Shown here: positions 17,609-26,918 of the stretch, piece by piece
Layout: each line of letters opens with the position of its first letter
Position numbering within the stretch: position 1 is the first letter of the stretch
Source of the DNA: Lysobacter_I sp049296025
Lineage (GTDB): Bacteria > Pseudomonadota > Gammaproteobacteria > Xanthomonadales > Xanthomonadaceae
NCBI GenBank assembly: GCA_049296025.1
Contig: JBAQRU010000053.1
Location: forward strand, 1 to 64,000
Direction of reading: 5' to 3'
DNA: 64,000 nt
Notes under the pieces: generated by a model
Databases searched by the model: none
Seen by the model: the letters and a program-made list of their open reading frames with translations, nothing else
What the model was told of the DNA's origin: nothing
Made by a program: the position numbers and the translations under genes

Positions 17609-18837
17609 ATCACGGCTTGTTTCGGCTGCGTTTTACCAGTCTCGACGGCATCGAGTGCACGATCCAGCGCTGCCGCGATGTCGGCAACGAGATCATCGGC
17701 GTGTTCGATGCCCACCGACAACCGCAGCAATCCGTCGCCGATGCCCGCCGCCGCACGCGCTTCGGCGGTCATCGCCGCGTGGGTCATGGTCGCCGGGTGC
17801 GCGATCAGGCTTTCCACGCCGCCGAGCGATTCGGCGAGCGTGAAATAGTCGAGACCCTCGATGAATGCGCGCACCGCTGCCTCGCCGCCTTCGAGTTCCA
17901 GACTCAGCATCGCGCCGAAGCCGTACTGCTGGCGCGCGGCCACCGCATGCCCGGGATGCGATGCGAGGCCCGGGTAATGCAGGCGACGCACCGCAGGATG
18001 ATCGTTCAGCAGTTCGACCAGCGCAGCGGTGTTTTCCTGATGCACGCGCAGGCGTGCATCAAGCGTGCGCAGGCCGCGCAGCGTGAGGAAGCTGTCGAAC
18101 GGCGCGCCGGTGATGCCCAGCGCATTCGCCCACCACACCAACCGCGTGTGCTGCTCCGCGTCTTTCGCGATCACCGCGCCGCCGACCACATCGCTGTGTC
18201 CGTTGATGTACTTGGTCGTCGAATGCACGACGAAATCCGCACCGAACGCGATCGGTGTCTGCAGCGCGGGCGAGAGGAAGGTGTTGTCGACCACCGCCAG
18301 CGCGCCGACCGCATGCGCGGCTTCGATCACGAAGCGCAGATCGGTGATGCGCAGCAGCGGATTCGACGGCGTTTCGATCCACACCACCGCCGGTTTCGTC
18401 GCCAACGCTTCCGCCAGCGCACGCGGATCGGTGAAGTCGATGGTCTGCAGTTCGAACGCGCCCTTGTTCGCAAGCGCGTTGAACAGCCGCCAGCTGCCGC
18501 CATAGGCATCGTGCGGCACCACCAGGCGCTGGCCCGGCTTCAGCAGCGCGTGCAGCAGCAGCGTGATCGCCGACATGCCGGTGGACGTGACCACCGCGCC
18601 TGCGCCGCCTTCCAGTTCCGCCAGCGCTTCGGCCAGCAGGTCGCGGGTCGGGTTGCCGCTGCGGGTGTAGTCGTACTGCCGCTTTTCGCCGAAGCCGGCG
18701 AAGCTGAAATTCGACGACAGCACCAGCGGCGGCGTGACCGCACCGAACGCGGTGTCGCGGTCGATGCCGGCGCGCACCGCATGGGTCGAAGCGCGCGCGG
18801 GGCGGCGCTGCGGTTGATCGATCGTGCCCGCGCTCAT
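17605..18837 (-). CDS. metB: cystathionine gamma-synthase / O-acylhomoserine sulfhydrylase
   Basis: This PLP enzyme condenses acylated homoserine with cysteine (or sulphide). The 410-residue Cys/Met-metabolism fold includes YTRSGNPTRDLL, the helix after SSTGMSAI, VDNTFLSPALQTPI, and the PLP-binding lysine in HSTTKYINGHSD. The C-terminal ESLGGVESLIAHPATMTH motif favours cystathionine gamma-synthase activity. The family is promiscuous and a sulfhydrylase role is possible. It overlaps both metX and hom by four bases. Confidence 0.93.
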   Translation of the reverse strand: MSAGTIDQPQRRPARASTHAVRAGIDRDTAFGAVTPPLVLSSNFSFAGFGEKRQYDYTRSGNPTRDLLAEALAELEGGAGAVVTSTGMSAITLLLHALLKPGQRLVVPHDAYGGSWRLFNALANKGAFELQTIDFTDPRALAEALATKPAVVWIETPSNPLLRITDLRFVIEAAHAVGALAVVDNTFLSPALQTPIAFGADFVVHSTTKYINGHSDVVGGAVIAKDAEQHTRLVWWANALGITGAPFDSFLTLRGLRTLDARLRVHQENTAALVELLNDHPAVRRLHYPGLASHPGHAVAARQQYGFGAMLSLELEGGEAAVRAFIEGLDYFTLAESLGGVESLIAHPATMTHAAMTAEARAAAGIGDGLLRLSVGIEHADDLVADIAAALDRALDAVETGKTQPKQAVI

Positions 18838-19871
18838 GCCGCACCTCCGCAGACGCCATGCAGCACGTGTTCGAGGATGTTGCCGATCTCTCGGGTTTCG
18901 GTGAGGAAGGCGTCGTGACCGAATTTGGAACGCAGCACGCGGATCTCGCTACGCGGCAGCGCTTCGGCCAGCGCGAACAGATCTTCCAGCGGCACCAGCC
19001 GGTCTTCGGCGATGGCGACGACGGTCGTCGGTACCGGCACGGTGCGCGGATCGATGGCATGCAGATCGATGGATTCGGACAGCCGCAGGAATGCGGTCGG
19101 CGACGTGCGCGCGACCCAGGTCGCGGCGCAGTGTTCGAGATAATCTTCCGCCGCCACACGCACGCGGCCATTCGACACTGTCGGCGCATCGGCGAAGCGT
19201 TCGGCGAATTCTTCCGGGGTGCGGTAGCTCAGCATCGCCAGTTGCCGCGCCAGTGCGAGTCCCTGCGACTCGTCGCACTGCAGCTGACCCAGCGCCACCG
19301 CCTGACGCTGCAGCGCGCGCCACGCGCTGGCGTACGGATGCGAACGATGCGCGCCGCTGATCGCGACCAGCTTGCCCACGCGCCGGGGATGACGTGCGGA
19401 GAAATGCAGGCCGACCATCGCGCCGTAGGAACTGCCAAAGAATGCGACGAGCTTCTCGATGCCCAGCGCGTCGAGCACCGCCGCGATCGCATCGGCCTGA
19501 TCGGCACTGTCGACCGGCACATCGAGCTGACCGTCGGCACCGAGCCAATCGATCGCGAGCAGCCGCACCCGCGTGGTATCGAGACCCACGCCGCTCTGCG
19601 TTTGCCACCAGCCGGCTTCGGGAAAGGCATCGCTGGCGACGACGTGGCGGTGCGCGGAAATGCCGCCTGCGGCCAACACGACCGGCGCGTCGGCTGGGCC
19701 GACGAGCTCGTAGGCGATCTCCAGGGTACGCACGCCAGCATGCCGAAGCGCCAGAGTCGTGCGCACGCGTCCACGAATCGCGGCCGGGGCATCGGTGAAG
19801 GATGGCTGGAAGCACTCGGGCGACGGCCGGCACGCGGGGGTGCGGGGTTCCGGGTAAGCAGCGAGGGTCAT
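18834..19871 (-). CDS. metX: MetX-type homoserine O-acyltransferase (probably O-succinyl)
   Basis: This alpha/beta-hydrolase-fold enzyme acylates homoserine at the entry to methionine synthesis. The 345-residue product has the nucleophile elbow GSSYGAMVGL with the catalytic Ser. The acid Asp is in IAEDRLVPLEDL and the catalytic His in KFGHDAFL. In Xanthomonadales-type MetX the acyl donor is often succinyl-CoA, but that cannot be read securely here. The ATG at 19871 is preceded by GGAG, which lies within an 8-bp hairpin and downstream of a SAM-I aptamer. Translation is therefore probably shut off when S-adenosylmethionine is plentiful. It leads the metX-metB-hom operon. Confidence 0.93.
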   Translation of the reverse strand: MTLAAYPEPRTPACRPSPECFQPSFTDAPAAIRGRVRTTLALRHAGVRTLEIAYELVGPADAPVVLAAGGISAHRHVVASDAFPEAGWWQTQSGVGLDTTRVRLLAIDWLGADGQLDVPVDSADQADAIAAVLDALGIEKLVAFFGSSYGAMVGLHFSARHPRRVGKLVAISGAHRSHPYASAWRALQRQAVALGQLQCDESQGLALARQLAMLSYRTPEEFAERFADAPTVSNGRVRVAAEDYLEHCAATWVARTSPTAFLRLSESIDLHAIDPRTVPVPTTVVAIAEDRLVPLEDLFALAEALPRSEIRVLRSKFGHDAFLTETREIGNILEHVLHGVCGGAA

Positions 19872-19873
19872 GG

Positions 19874-19916
19874 CGGTCTCCGGGGCGATGGGGCCATCGA
19901 AGCCGCGGGGAGACCG
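19874..19916 (-). promoter_or_regulatory. ribosome-site-sequestering hairpin (expression platform of the SAM-I leader)
   Basis: CGGTCTCC (19909-19916) pairs perfectly with GGAGACCG (19874-19881), an 8-bp stem that hides the GGAG of metX. Inside the loop, CGATG and CATCG can form a second, nested stem. There is no U-run after the hairpin, so control should be at translation rather than transcription termination. The loop also contains CCATC (19887-19891), which could pair with the GATGG of P1 and so compete with either structure; this switching model is an inference. Confidence 0.7.
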
Positions 19917-19965
19917 GAGGGAAGCTGCTGCGCACGGATGACGAGGACACGACCGCGACGCGCAA

Positions 19966-20088
19966 CCATCTTCACGGCGGACACAGGGTCCCCGCAGGAG
20001 TTGGCACCTTGTGGAAGCCTCGCGTTGGCGATGCCTCCATCAGGTTGCCCCGGCGTCTTCGGGCCTGTCCCTCAGCCGGTCTTGATGG
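19966..20088 (-). ncRNA. SAM-I (S-box) riboswitch aptamer, metX leader
   Basis: On the minus strand the leader carries the SAM-I hallmarks in the right order: ATCAAGA (kink motif), GAGGGA (20068-20073), GGCCC, then GGGGCAACC, then GGTGCCAA (20001-20008) followed by CTCC. It closes with a 3' strand in GAAGATGG. The P1 stem forms between CCATC (20084-20088) and GATGG (19966-19970). Binding of S-adenosylmethionine stabilises P1. The aptamer lies about 95 bases before the metX start, and the sequence between holds a hairpin that masks the ribosome site. A consensus -35 TTGACA sits at 20120-20125 upstream, with only a weak -10. Confidence 0.9.
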
Positions 20089-20124
20089 ATGGCCGCAGCT
20101 TGCCCGAGGTTTTCCGGCATGTCA

Positions 20125-20148
20125 ATCGCTTCATGCGGATGAAGCGAT
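20125..20148. promoter_or_regulatory. perfect 10-bp palindrome between metX leader and the divergent gene
   Basis: ATCGCTTCAT and ATGAAGCGAT form a perfect inverted repeat with a 4-base spacer. On the minus strand its last base overlaps the TTGACA -35 hexamer of the metX leader promoter. There is no T-run of terminator type on either strand. An operator for a dimeric regulator is the simplest reading; an RNA hairpin is the alternative. Confidence 0.4.
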
Positions 20149-20201
20149 GACTTTGGTCGCACCCTGTTCGCGACCCTCCTGATTCGGCGATACTTTGAGC
20201 G

Positions 20202-21281
20202 ATGCAGATGTCACATTTCCGGCCGCTGGCCGCCTTGACCCTCCTCTTCATGACCACCGCCTGCGCGGCCCAGGCCGCTGCGCCGCACCCGGCGTCGAAG
20301 GTGGTCGCTGAAGCCTATGTGTCGCCCGCAGCGTCGGGCGAAGAGTTCGACTCCCTCGCCACCTGGCGACATCCCGACGGCACGACCTGGCTGATCGCGA
20401 CCGCGAAATCCAGTCATCGCCTGGTGGTCTTCGACGCCGACACCGGCACGCGCCTGCGCGAGATCGGCGGCAAAGGCTCGGAACCCGGCCAGTTCAAGCG
20501 ACCGAACGGCATCGCCGTTCTCGGCGACCGGCTGTTCGTGGCCGAGCGCGACAACCACCGCGTGCAGGGATTCTCGCTGCCGGATTTCCGCCCGCTCGGC
20601 AGTTTCGGACAGAACGAACTGCGCTCGCCCTACGGCCTGTGGCTGAATCCAACCGCCCGGGACGCCGTCGATGTCTACGTCACCGACAACTTCATGGAAG
20701 GGCCGCGATACGAAGTGGTACCGCCGCTGGAGCAGCTCGACCAGCGCGTGCGCCGCTACCGGCTCCGCTTCGATGCGACCGGCGCGTTGACCGCCGAGGC
20801 CCTCGGCAGCTTCGGCGACACCGGCGAAGCGACCGCGCTGCGGATCGTCGAATCGCTCGCAGGCGACGCACGACGCAGAATGCTGCTGATCGCCGACGAG
20901 GACACCCGGCGCGAATCGACACTGCGCGAGTACGACCAGAACGGAAAATCCACCGGACGCAGCGTGCCACCGGCGAGTTTCGCAGCCGAAGCCGAAGGCG
21001 TGGCACTCTGGGCCTGCGGTCGCAGGCACGGCTATTGGATCGCGGTGGATCAGTTGCCGGCCTTGACCGTGTTCCATCTGTTCGACCGCGCAACGCTCGC
21101 CATGCGCGGCAGCTTCACTGGCGCCACCGTCGCCGCGACCGACGGCATCAGTCTGCGCACGACGCCAAGCCATCGCTTTCCCAACGGCGCGCTGTTCGCG
21201 GTGCATCGCGACAAGTCGGTTGCGGCGTTCGACCTGCGCGATATCGTCGCGACACTGAAGCTCGACCGCAGCTGTCTCTAG
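20202..21281 (+). CDS. beta-propeller lipoprotein, phytase-like
   Basis: This 359-residue protein has a short signal and lipobox MTTAC near residue 21. The body has the repeated strand pattern of a six-bladed propeller: EEFDSLATWRHPDGTTWLIATAK, HRLVVFDADTGTRLREIG, PNGIAVLGDRLFVAERDNHRVQGF, AEGVALWACG, GYWIAVDQ. The order and acidic residues resemble beta-propeller phytases, which release phosphate from phytate. The calcium and catalytic residues cannot be confirmed by eye, so a generic NHL-like propeller is possible. It is divergent from metX and is followed after 4 bases by an M23 peptidase gene. Confidence 0.7.
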   Translation: MQMSHFRPLAALTLLFMTTACAAQAAAPHPASKVVAEAYVSPAASGEEFDSLATWRHPDGTTWLIATAKSSHRLVVFDADTGTRLREIGGKGSEPGQFKRPNGIAVLGDRLFVAERDNHRVQGFSLPDFRPLGSFGQNELRSPYGLWLNPTARDAVDVYVTDNFMEGPRYEVVPPLEQLDQRVRRYRLRFDATGALTAEALGSFGDTGEATALRIVESLAGDARRRMLLIADEDTRRESTLREYDQNGKSTGRSVPPASFAAEAEGVALWACGRRHGYWIAVDQLPALTVFHLFDRATLAMRGSFTGATVAATDGISLRTTPSHRFPNGALFAVHRDKSVAAFDLRDIVATLKLDRSCL

Positions 21282-21285
21282 CGCT

Positions 21286-22188
21286 ATGCGAACACGTGGT
21301 TGGATGTTGTTGCTGCTGGTGATCTGCTGCATGGGCGCGGCGCAGGCCGGCGATCTGTTCCGGTGGAAGGAACGCAAGAACGGGCAGCGCGACGCTGACC
21401 GTGCGCCGGAACATGTCCTTCCGCAGCCGCCGTCGGAAACGCGCGGACCGCTGATTCGCGAGCGCGAACCTGTCGCGCGGATGCGCTTCGAACGACGCGC
21501 CGATGCCATCGAAGTCTGGGTCGACAACAACCTCGCAGGGCCGATCGAAGTGCTGCTGCGCCCACAGCACAGCACGATCGCGAGCGCCAACCCGCCGCTG
21601 CCCGCGCGCGCCGTGGTTGCCGCACTGCAGCGGACGCTGGTCACGCGCCTGGGGCCCAAGACCACGGCCGAGCTGTGGTTGGATGTGACCCCGGGCTCCC
21701 CCAACGCGCAGCCGAAGGATGTCGAATACGGGTATCCGCTTCGCAGCCCCGAACTGCAGGTCGAACAGGGCTGGGGCGGCGTCTACAGCCACAGCGACGA
21801 CCAGAACCGTCACGCCGTGGATTTCGCCGCCGAGATCGGCACCCCGGTGCTTGCCGCCCGCGCGGGCACGGTGATGGAGGTCGAAAGCGATTTCGCGCGT
21901 GCCGGACTCGATACCGAGCAATACGCGCGCAGCGCGAACTTCGTGCGCATCGTCCATGACGACGGCACGATGGCGCTGTATGCGCATCTCCAGCAGGACG
22001 GTGTGCTCGTGCGCGCAGGCCAGCACGTCCGCAAGGCCGAAGTGATCGGGCTGTCGGGCAACACCGGCTTCACCACGGGCCCGCACCTGCATTTCGCGGT
22101 GCAGGCGAACCGCGGCATGAAGCTCGAATCGATTCCGTTCCGGATGTTCGGGCCGCAGGGCATCCTGCGCTTCACCGAACCCCGATAG
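21286..22188 (+). CDS. secreted M23 family (LytM-type) metallopeptidase
   Basis: This 300-residue protein has a signal peptide (WMLLLLVICCMGAAQA) and a poorly conserved N-terminal beta domain. A C-terminal M23 domain carries the zinc motif HAVDF (HxxxD) near 176 and HLHF near 267, plus GTPVLAARAGTVMEV. The family cleaves peptidoglycan cross-bridges or activates amidases. There are 4 bases between it and the preceding propeller lipoprotein gene, so co-transcription is likely. Confidence 0.9.
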   Translation: MRTRGWMLLLLVICCMGAAQAGDLFRWKERKNGQRDADRAPEHVLPQPPSETRGPLIREREPVARMRFERRADAIEVWVDNNLAGPIEVLLRPQHSTIASANPPLPARAVVAALQRTLVTRLGPKTTAELWLDVTPGSPNAQPKDVEYGYPLRSPELQVEQGWGGVYSHSDDQNRHAVDFAAEIGTPVLAARAGTVMEVESDFARAGLDTEQYARSANFVRIVHDDGTMALYAHLQQDGVLVRAGQHVRKAEVIGLSGNTGFTTGPHLHFAVQANRGMKLESIPFRMFGPQGILRFTEPR

Positions 22189-22281
22189 CGTGCGCCTTGG
22201 CGCACCGATGCTTTTGATTCGCCGATTCAAAGCCGCCTATTCAAAGCACGCCGATTCAAAGCACGATGCGCCAAGGCGCAT
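22186..22281. repeat. palindrome-flanked short tandem repeat at convergent gene ends
   Basis: A palindromic arm TGCGCCTTGGCGCA (22191-22204) and a second arm ATGCGCCAAGGCGCAT (22266-22281) flank three copies of an ATTCAAAGC unit at about 14-15 base spacing (22225, 22239 and 22254). The arms can pair with each other or fold alone. The element lies between the convergent M23 peptidase and tag genes, where it may act as a bidirectional terminator. It resembles REP-type intergenic elements. Confidence 0.7.
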
Positions 22282-22282
22282 C

Positions 22283-22840
22283 CTATCGACGATGCTGCAT
22301 CCACACCGGCTTGAGCCTTGCGATGCGCTTGTGCGCCGGGCAATCCTCGCGATGCGCACCGGGCAGATAGCCGAGACTCATCAGGAACTCGCCGACGATT
22401 TCGCCGCCGGTGAAGCGGAAGCTTTTCTTGAACAGCTTCACCCATGCCGGCTTGTCGCGCAGCGCGCCGTCCAGCAACGCGTGCGCGTCCAGCCAGTCCG
22501 CGAAGCCGCCGTGCGAATCGCGCAATGCTCGAATCATCTGCGCGTTGTGGATCGCGGCGTCGACCTTGAGCCGGTTGCGAATAATCCCGGGATCGGCGAG
22601 CAATCGCGTACGTTCGGCCTCTCCGTAGGCCGCGACGATGTCCACATCGAAACCGTCGTAGGCGCGGCGGAAGCCATCGCGCTTCTTGAGTATGGTTTCC
22701 CAGCTCAGGCCCGCCTGATTGATCTCCAGGATCAGCCGCTCGAACAGCGCCGACTCGTCGCGGGTCGGTACGCCGTACTCGTGGTCGTGGTAAGGCCCGT
22801 GGACGGGATGGCCGGGAGCGAAATCGCAGTAGGTCGACAT
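22283..22840 (-). CDS. tag: DNA-3-methyladenine glycosylase I
   Basis: This base-excision enzyme removes 3-methyladenine from alkylated DNA. The 185-residue product has the N-terminal cysteine (YCDF), the YHDHEYGVP motif, the catalytic-region EINQAGLSWETIL, and the C-terminal HREDC element. The first Cys, a His and the last His/Cys would form the zinc snap known in this family. It has its own promoter region divergent from prfC and ends within the palindromic repeat. Confidence 0.94.
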   Translation of the reverse strand: MSTYCDFAPGHPVHGPYHDHEYGVPTRDESALFERLILEINQAGLSWETILKKRDGFRRAYDGFDVDIVAAYGEAERTRLLADPGIIRNRLKVDAAIHNAQMIRALRDSHGGFADWLDAHALLDGALRDKPAWVKLFKKSFRFTGGEIVGEFLMSLGYLPGAHREDCPAHKRIARLKPVWMQHRR

Positions 22841-22946
22841 GCCGCCAAGGATAGCGCGCCCGCCTGCCAGGGCCTGTCAGCAGGCCGCCGCACGTATAAT
22901 TCGCCGCTCCTCAGCCGCGTTCCGGCGCCCAGGCGCCGATCTCCCC

Positions 22947-24551
<1,605 letters not shown>

Positions 24552-24574
24552 GTTCCTCCGGCGCCGGGCGCCAC

Positions 24575-24596
24575 CCTCTCCCGTACGCGGGAGAGG
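24575..24596. repeat. short intergenic palindrome (9-bp stem)
   Basis: CCTCTCCCG and CGGGAGAGG are separated by TACG directly downstream of prfC. It is GC-rich with only an A-run behind it, so it is a weak terminator on the plus strand. It has the form of the dispersed palindromes common between genes in Xanthomonadales. Confidence 0.6.
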
Positions 24597-24623
24597 AAAA
24601 TCGAAGGCTTCTGGTCTGCAACC

Positions 24624-25148
24624 ATGCTCGACACGATCCGCCAGTGGTGGCACTACCTGCTGAGCAAGCGCAGCGAAGTCGCGCAGATGGACTACAAGGA
24701 TGCGTACATGGCGAAAGTGGTCATGGACATCCATCGCAAGCGCACCGGCAAACGGCTGGCGCTGGTACCGCTGGCGCTGCTCGACCCGATCCATCGCATC
24801 GACCGCGACTCCGCGCTGCGCAGCACCCGCGAGCGTGCCGAGGCGCTGCGTGCGCATCGCGACGCGCTGCTGGAGACGACACTGCTCGACAGCGAGGCGC
24901 TGCAAACCATCATCCCGTCGGTGTCGCAGATCAAGGTGGTGCGCGACGGCGACCGCTGGCTGGCATTCGAGGGCAACGGCCGCCTGTACGCGATGCGCGA
25001 GGTATTCACGACCGACGACGGCATGCGGGTGGAGGTCGAGGAATATATCTTCGACGATCCGCGCAGCATCCAGCGCAGGCTGCGCCGGGTACGCAAACTC
25101 AACCGGCTCCGGGCGCTTCCCGACAGCTCCCCCGATCCGTTAACCTAA
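24624..25148 (+). CDS. conserved hypothetical cytoplasmic protein
   Basis: This 174-residue basic protein has no signal or membrane segment. Visible features are a charged N-terminal helix (YKDAYMAKVVMDIHRKRTGKRL), LVPLALLDPIHRIDR, then IPSVSQIKVVRDGDRWLAFEGNGRLYAMREVF and an arginine-rich end (RRLRRVRKLNRLR). The phrase around GNGRLYA is loosely reminiscent of ParB/sulfiredoxin-fold proteins, but there is no firm family. It may be co-transcribed with the small membrane protein downstream. Confidence 0.6.
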   Translation: MLDTIRQWWHYLLSKRSEVAQMDYKDAYMAKVVMDIHRKRTGKRLALVPLALLDPIHRIDRDSALRSTRERAEALRAHRDALLETTLLDSEALQTIIPSVSQIKVVRDGDRWLAFEGNGRLYAMREVFTTDDGMRVEVEEYIFDDPRSIQRRLRRVRKLNRLRALPDSSPDPLT

Positions 25149-25188
25149 ACGGGCCCCGCAACGGGGCGAACAATTATGGGGAGAGTCC

Positions 25189-25440
25189 ATGTATTTCCTT
25201 GGGTCAATTCTTGCCTTGGTCGGCGCTATCTGGATGACCGTCAATGCCGCCAAGAAGGACGGCGCGCTCGCAGCGATCCTATGCTTCATCTGCGGGTTCT
25301 ACACGATCTACTACGGCATCAAGAACTTCGCCGAGAACAAGATCCCGTTCATCCTGTTCCTTGCCGGCATCGCGATCGCTGTGATCTTCAATCCCGGCAT
25401 GTCGGCCATGTCGGCAGCCACGCCCGTCACCAGCGGCTGA
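25189..25440 (+). CDS. small membrane protein, two to three helices
   Basis: This 83-residue, strongly hydrophobic protein has segments FLGSILALVGAIWMTVNA, AAILCFICGFYTIYYGI and FILFLAGIAIAVIF. A clear ribosome site (GGGGAGAG) precedes the ATG. It is followed by a strong intrinsic terminator. No function is recognised. Confidence 0.75.
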   Translation: MYFLGSILALVGAIWMTVNAAKKDGALAAILCFICGFYTIYYGIKNFAENKIPFILFLAGIAIAVIFNPGMSAMSAATPVTSG

Positions 25441-25481
25441 TGCCCCGCTCGACGCCGTGAGCGTGTCGGCATCGCGATATC

Positions 25482-25513
25482 GAAACATCCGGCATGGCCG
25501 GATGTTTCTTTTT
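25482..25513 (+). terminator. intrinsic terminator after the small membrane protein gene
   Basis: There is a 12-bp perfect stem GAAACATCCGGC / GCCGGATGTTTC with a 3-base loop, followed by CTTTTTG. It ends just before the convergent beta-hydroxylase gene. Confidence 0.9.
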
Positions 25514-25528
25514 GCGCCTGCTGAAGCC

Positions 25529-26140
25529 TCAGGCGTTCGCCAGCACCCTTGCCAACCATTCCGGTGCGGGCTGATCGGGATCGAAATATTCGAAGATCAG
25601 GTGGATGCGGTCGGTGTCGCCATCGTTCTTCACCGCATGCACGCTCATGTTGTTGACTTCGGCGGCCTCGCCTTCGGGCATGTGGTAGCCGACGCTGTCG
25701 ACGAAAAAGGTCACCTTGCCGTTGGTCAGCAGCGGCACGTGGATCTTGTGCGGCCACTTCGCTGCGGCGTTGGCGTCGCGATGCGGCTTGATCTCGCCGC
25801 CCGGCGCCATCCGCGCGAACATCACCCGCGGAAACTGTCCGTTGGCGTAGCCGTAAGGCGCCACCGCCGCCTGCATGACCGGCTCCAACAGCGCACGCCA
25901 TTCGGCCCAGGCCGGACGGTCGTGCGAGCTGCGCCAGTCGCGCACGCTGTCGACGAAACGGAACACGATATGCCGGGTCTTGTCCAAGGCCTCGAAGCGG
26001 TTCGGCTTGTCCGCATTCTCCGCATCCCAGACCGACTCCGGCAGCGCCAGCACCGCCGCTTTCAGCGCAGCGATATCGACAGGGCCCAGGCGGCGGATCG
26101 TGGCGGTCTTTCGCGGATTGGCGTAGGGGTCGTGACTCAT
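25529..26140 (-). CDS. aspartyl/asparaginyl beta-hydroxylase-type 2-oxoglutarate oxygenase
   Basis: This 203-residue Fe(II)/2-oxoglutarate oxygenase has jelly-roll motifs IKPHRDANA near residue 118 (metal His and Asp) and KIHVPLLTNG. It continues with FFVDSVGYHMPEGEAAEVNN, MSVHAVKNDGDTDRIHLIFEYFD (distal His and substrate/2OG arginine). Family members hydroxylate Asp/Asn or other side chains. The next gene upstream in the same direction, 44 bases away, encodes a sulfotransferase, so the two are probably one operon. Confidence 0.88.
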   Translation of the reverse strand: MSHDPYANPRKTATIRRLGPVDIAALKAAVLALPESVWDAENADKPNRFEALDKTRHIVFRFVDSVRDWRSSHDRPAWAEWRALLEPVMQAAVAPYGYANGQFPRVMFARMAPGGEIKPHRDANAAAKWPHKIHVPLLTNGKVTFFVDSVGYHMPEGEAAEVNNMSVHAVKNDGDTDRIHLIFEYFDPDQPAPEWLARVLANA

Positions 26141-26184
26141 CGCATGGCTCGGGTTGGGTGCGGCTCGGATTGGGTGCGCTTGGG

Positions 26185-26808
26185 TCAGAAGCGGTAGTCG
26201 AACAGTTCCAGGTCGCGACGGTACAGCTCGGTCACGCCGTCGATCAGGGCCTGGTCGTAATACCGCCGGTAATCGCCGCGTTTGGAGCTGTTGACCTTGT
26301 CCAGCGCGCGGCTCGGGATGCCGACCTTCGCGCAGACCGCATCGTAATCGTCCTGCATGCGTTCGACCCGGCCGATGAAGTCCATCTCCAGGGTATCGTC
26401 GGCGTCGGTCAGCAAGGTGTACTGCGGCTGGAAGTGCACATGGTCCATCGGCCGCAATTCGAACAGGATCCTGCGCATCGTGCCCTGCGGGTCGCGCTCG
26501 AACGCACCGTGCTGGCGGGTCATGAACGCGCAGTACGAGACGAAGCGATCGAATGGATTGCGCACGAAGGTGAATTTGAAATAGCCGTCACAGACGTCAT
26601 CGCCAAGATACGGGCGCACCTGACGCACGCTGAGATGACCATGTCGGATCCGCGCAACCTCATCGAACGGGAAGCGCTTGTTCACGAACAGCCCGACCTG
26701 TTCGATATCGTCCGGGCCGAGATGCTCGCGCAGCGCCTGCCGCACCGAATGGGTGCCGGTCTTGGGCATCGCGACGAAAATGTAACGGTGCAGATGAGAA
26801 ACGATCAT
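26185..26808 (-). CDS. PAPS-dependent sulfotransferase
   Basis: This sulfotransferase of about 207 residues has the 5'-phosphosulphate loop IFVAMPKTGTHSVRQAL at 10-26. The 3'-phosphate-binding region is FVRNPFDRFVSYCAFM. It is of the sulfotransferase family 2 (carbohydrate) type. The ATG at 26808 is chosen because it places the P-loop at the N-terminus. The longer frame to 26874 has no better ribosome site; the SD is weak for both. It lies directly before the beta-hydroxylase gene. Confidence 0.88.
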   Translation of the reverse strand: MIVSHLHRYIFVAMPKTGTHSVRQALREHLGPDDIEQVGLFVNKRFPFDEVARIRHGHLSVRQVRPYLGDDVCDGYFKFTFVRNPFDRFVSYCAFMTRQHGAFERDPQGTMRRILFELRPMDHVHFQPQYTLLTDADDTLEMDFIGRVERMQDDYDAVCAKVGIPSRALDKVNSSKRGDYRRYYDQALIDGVTELYRRDLELFDYRF

Positions 26809-26918
26809 GGTCGAGCCGGGTGCTGAGGGCGCATGATCGCACAGCCTGCTGGCATCCCGCCCCGCATGCGTCATGCTCGTGGAATGTTTGCACTAGTCGA
26901 ACCGGAGATCGTCCAAGG

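Noticed and set aside
22221..22262. Possible CRISPR-like repeats
   Set aside because: The unit is only about 9-10 bases with 5-base gaps; it is a short tandem repeat, not a CRISPR array.
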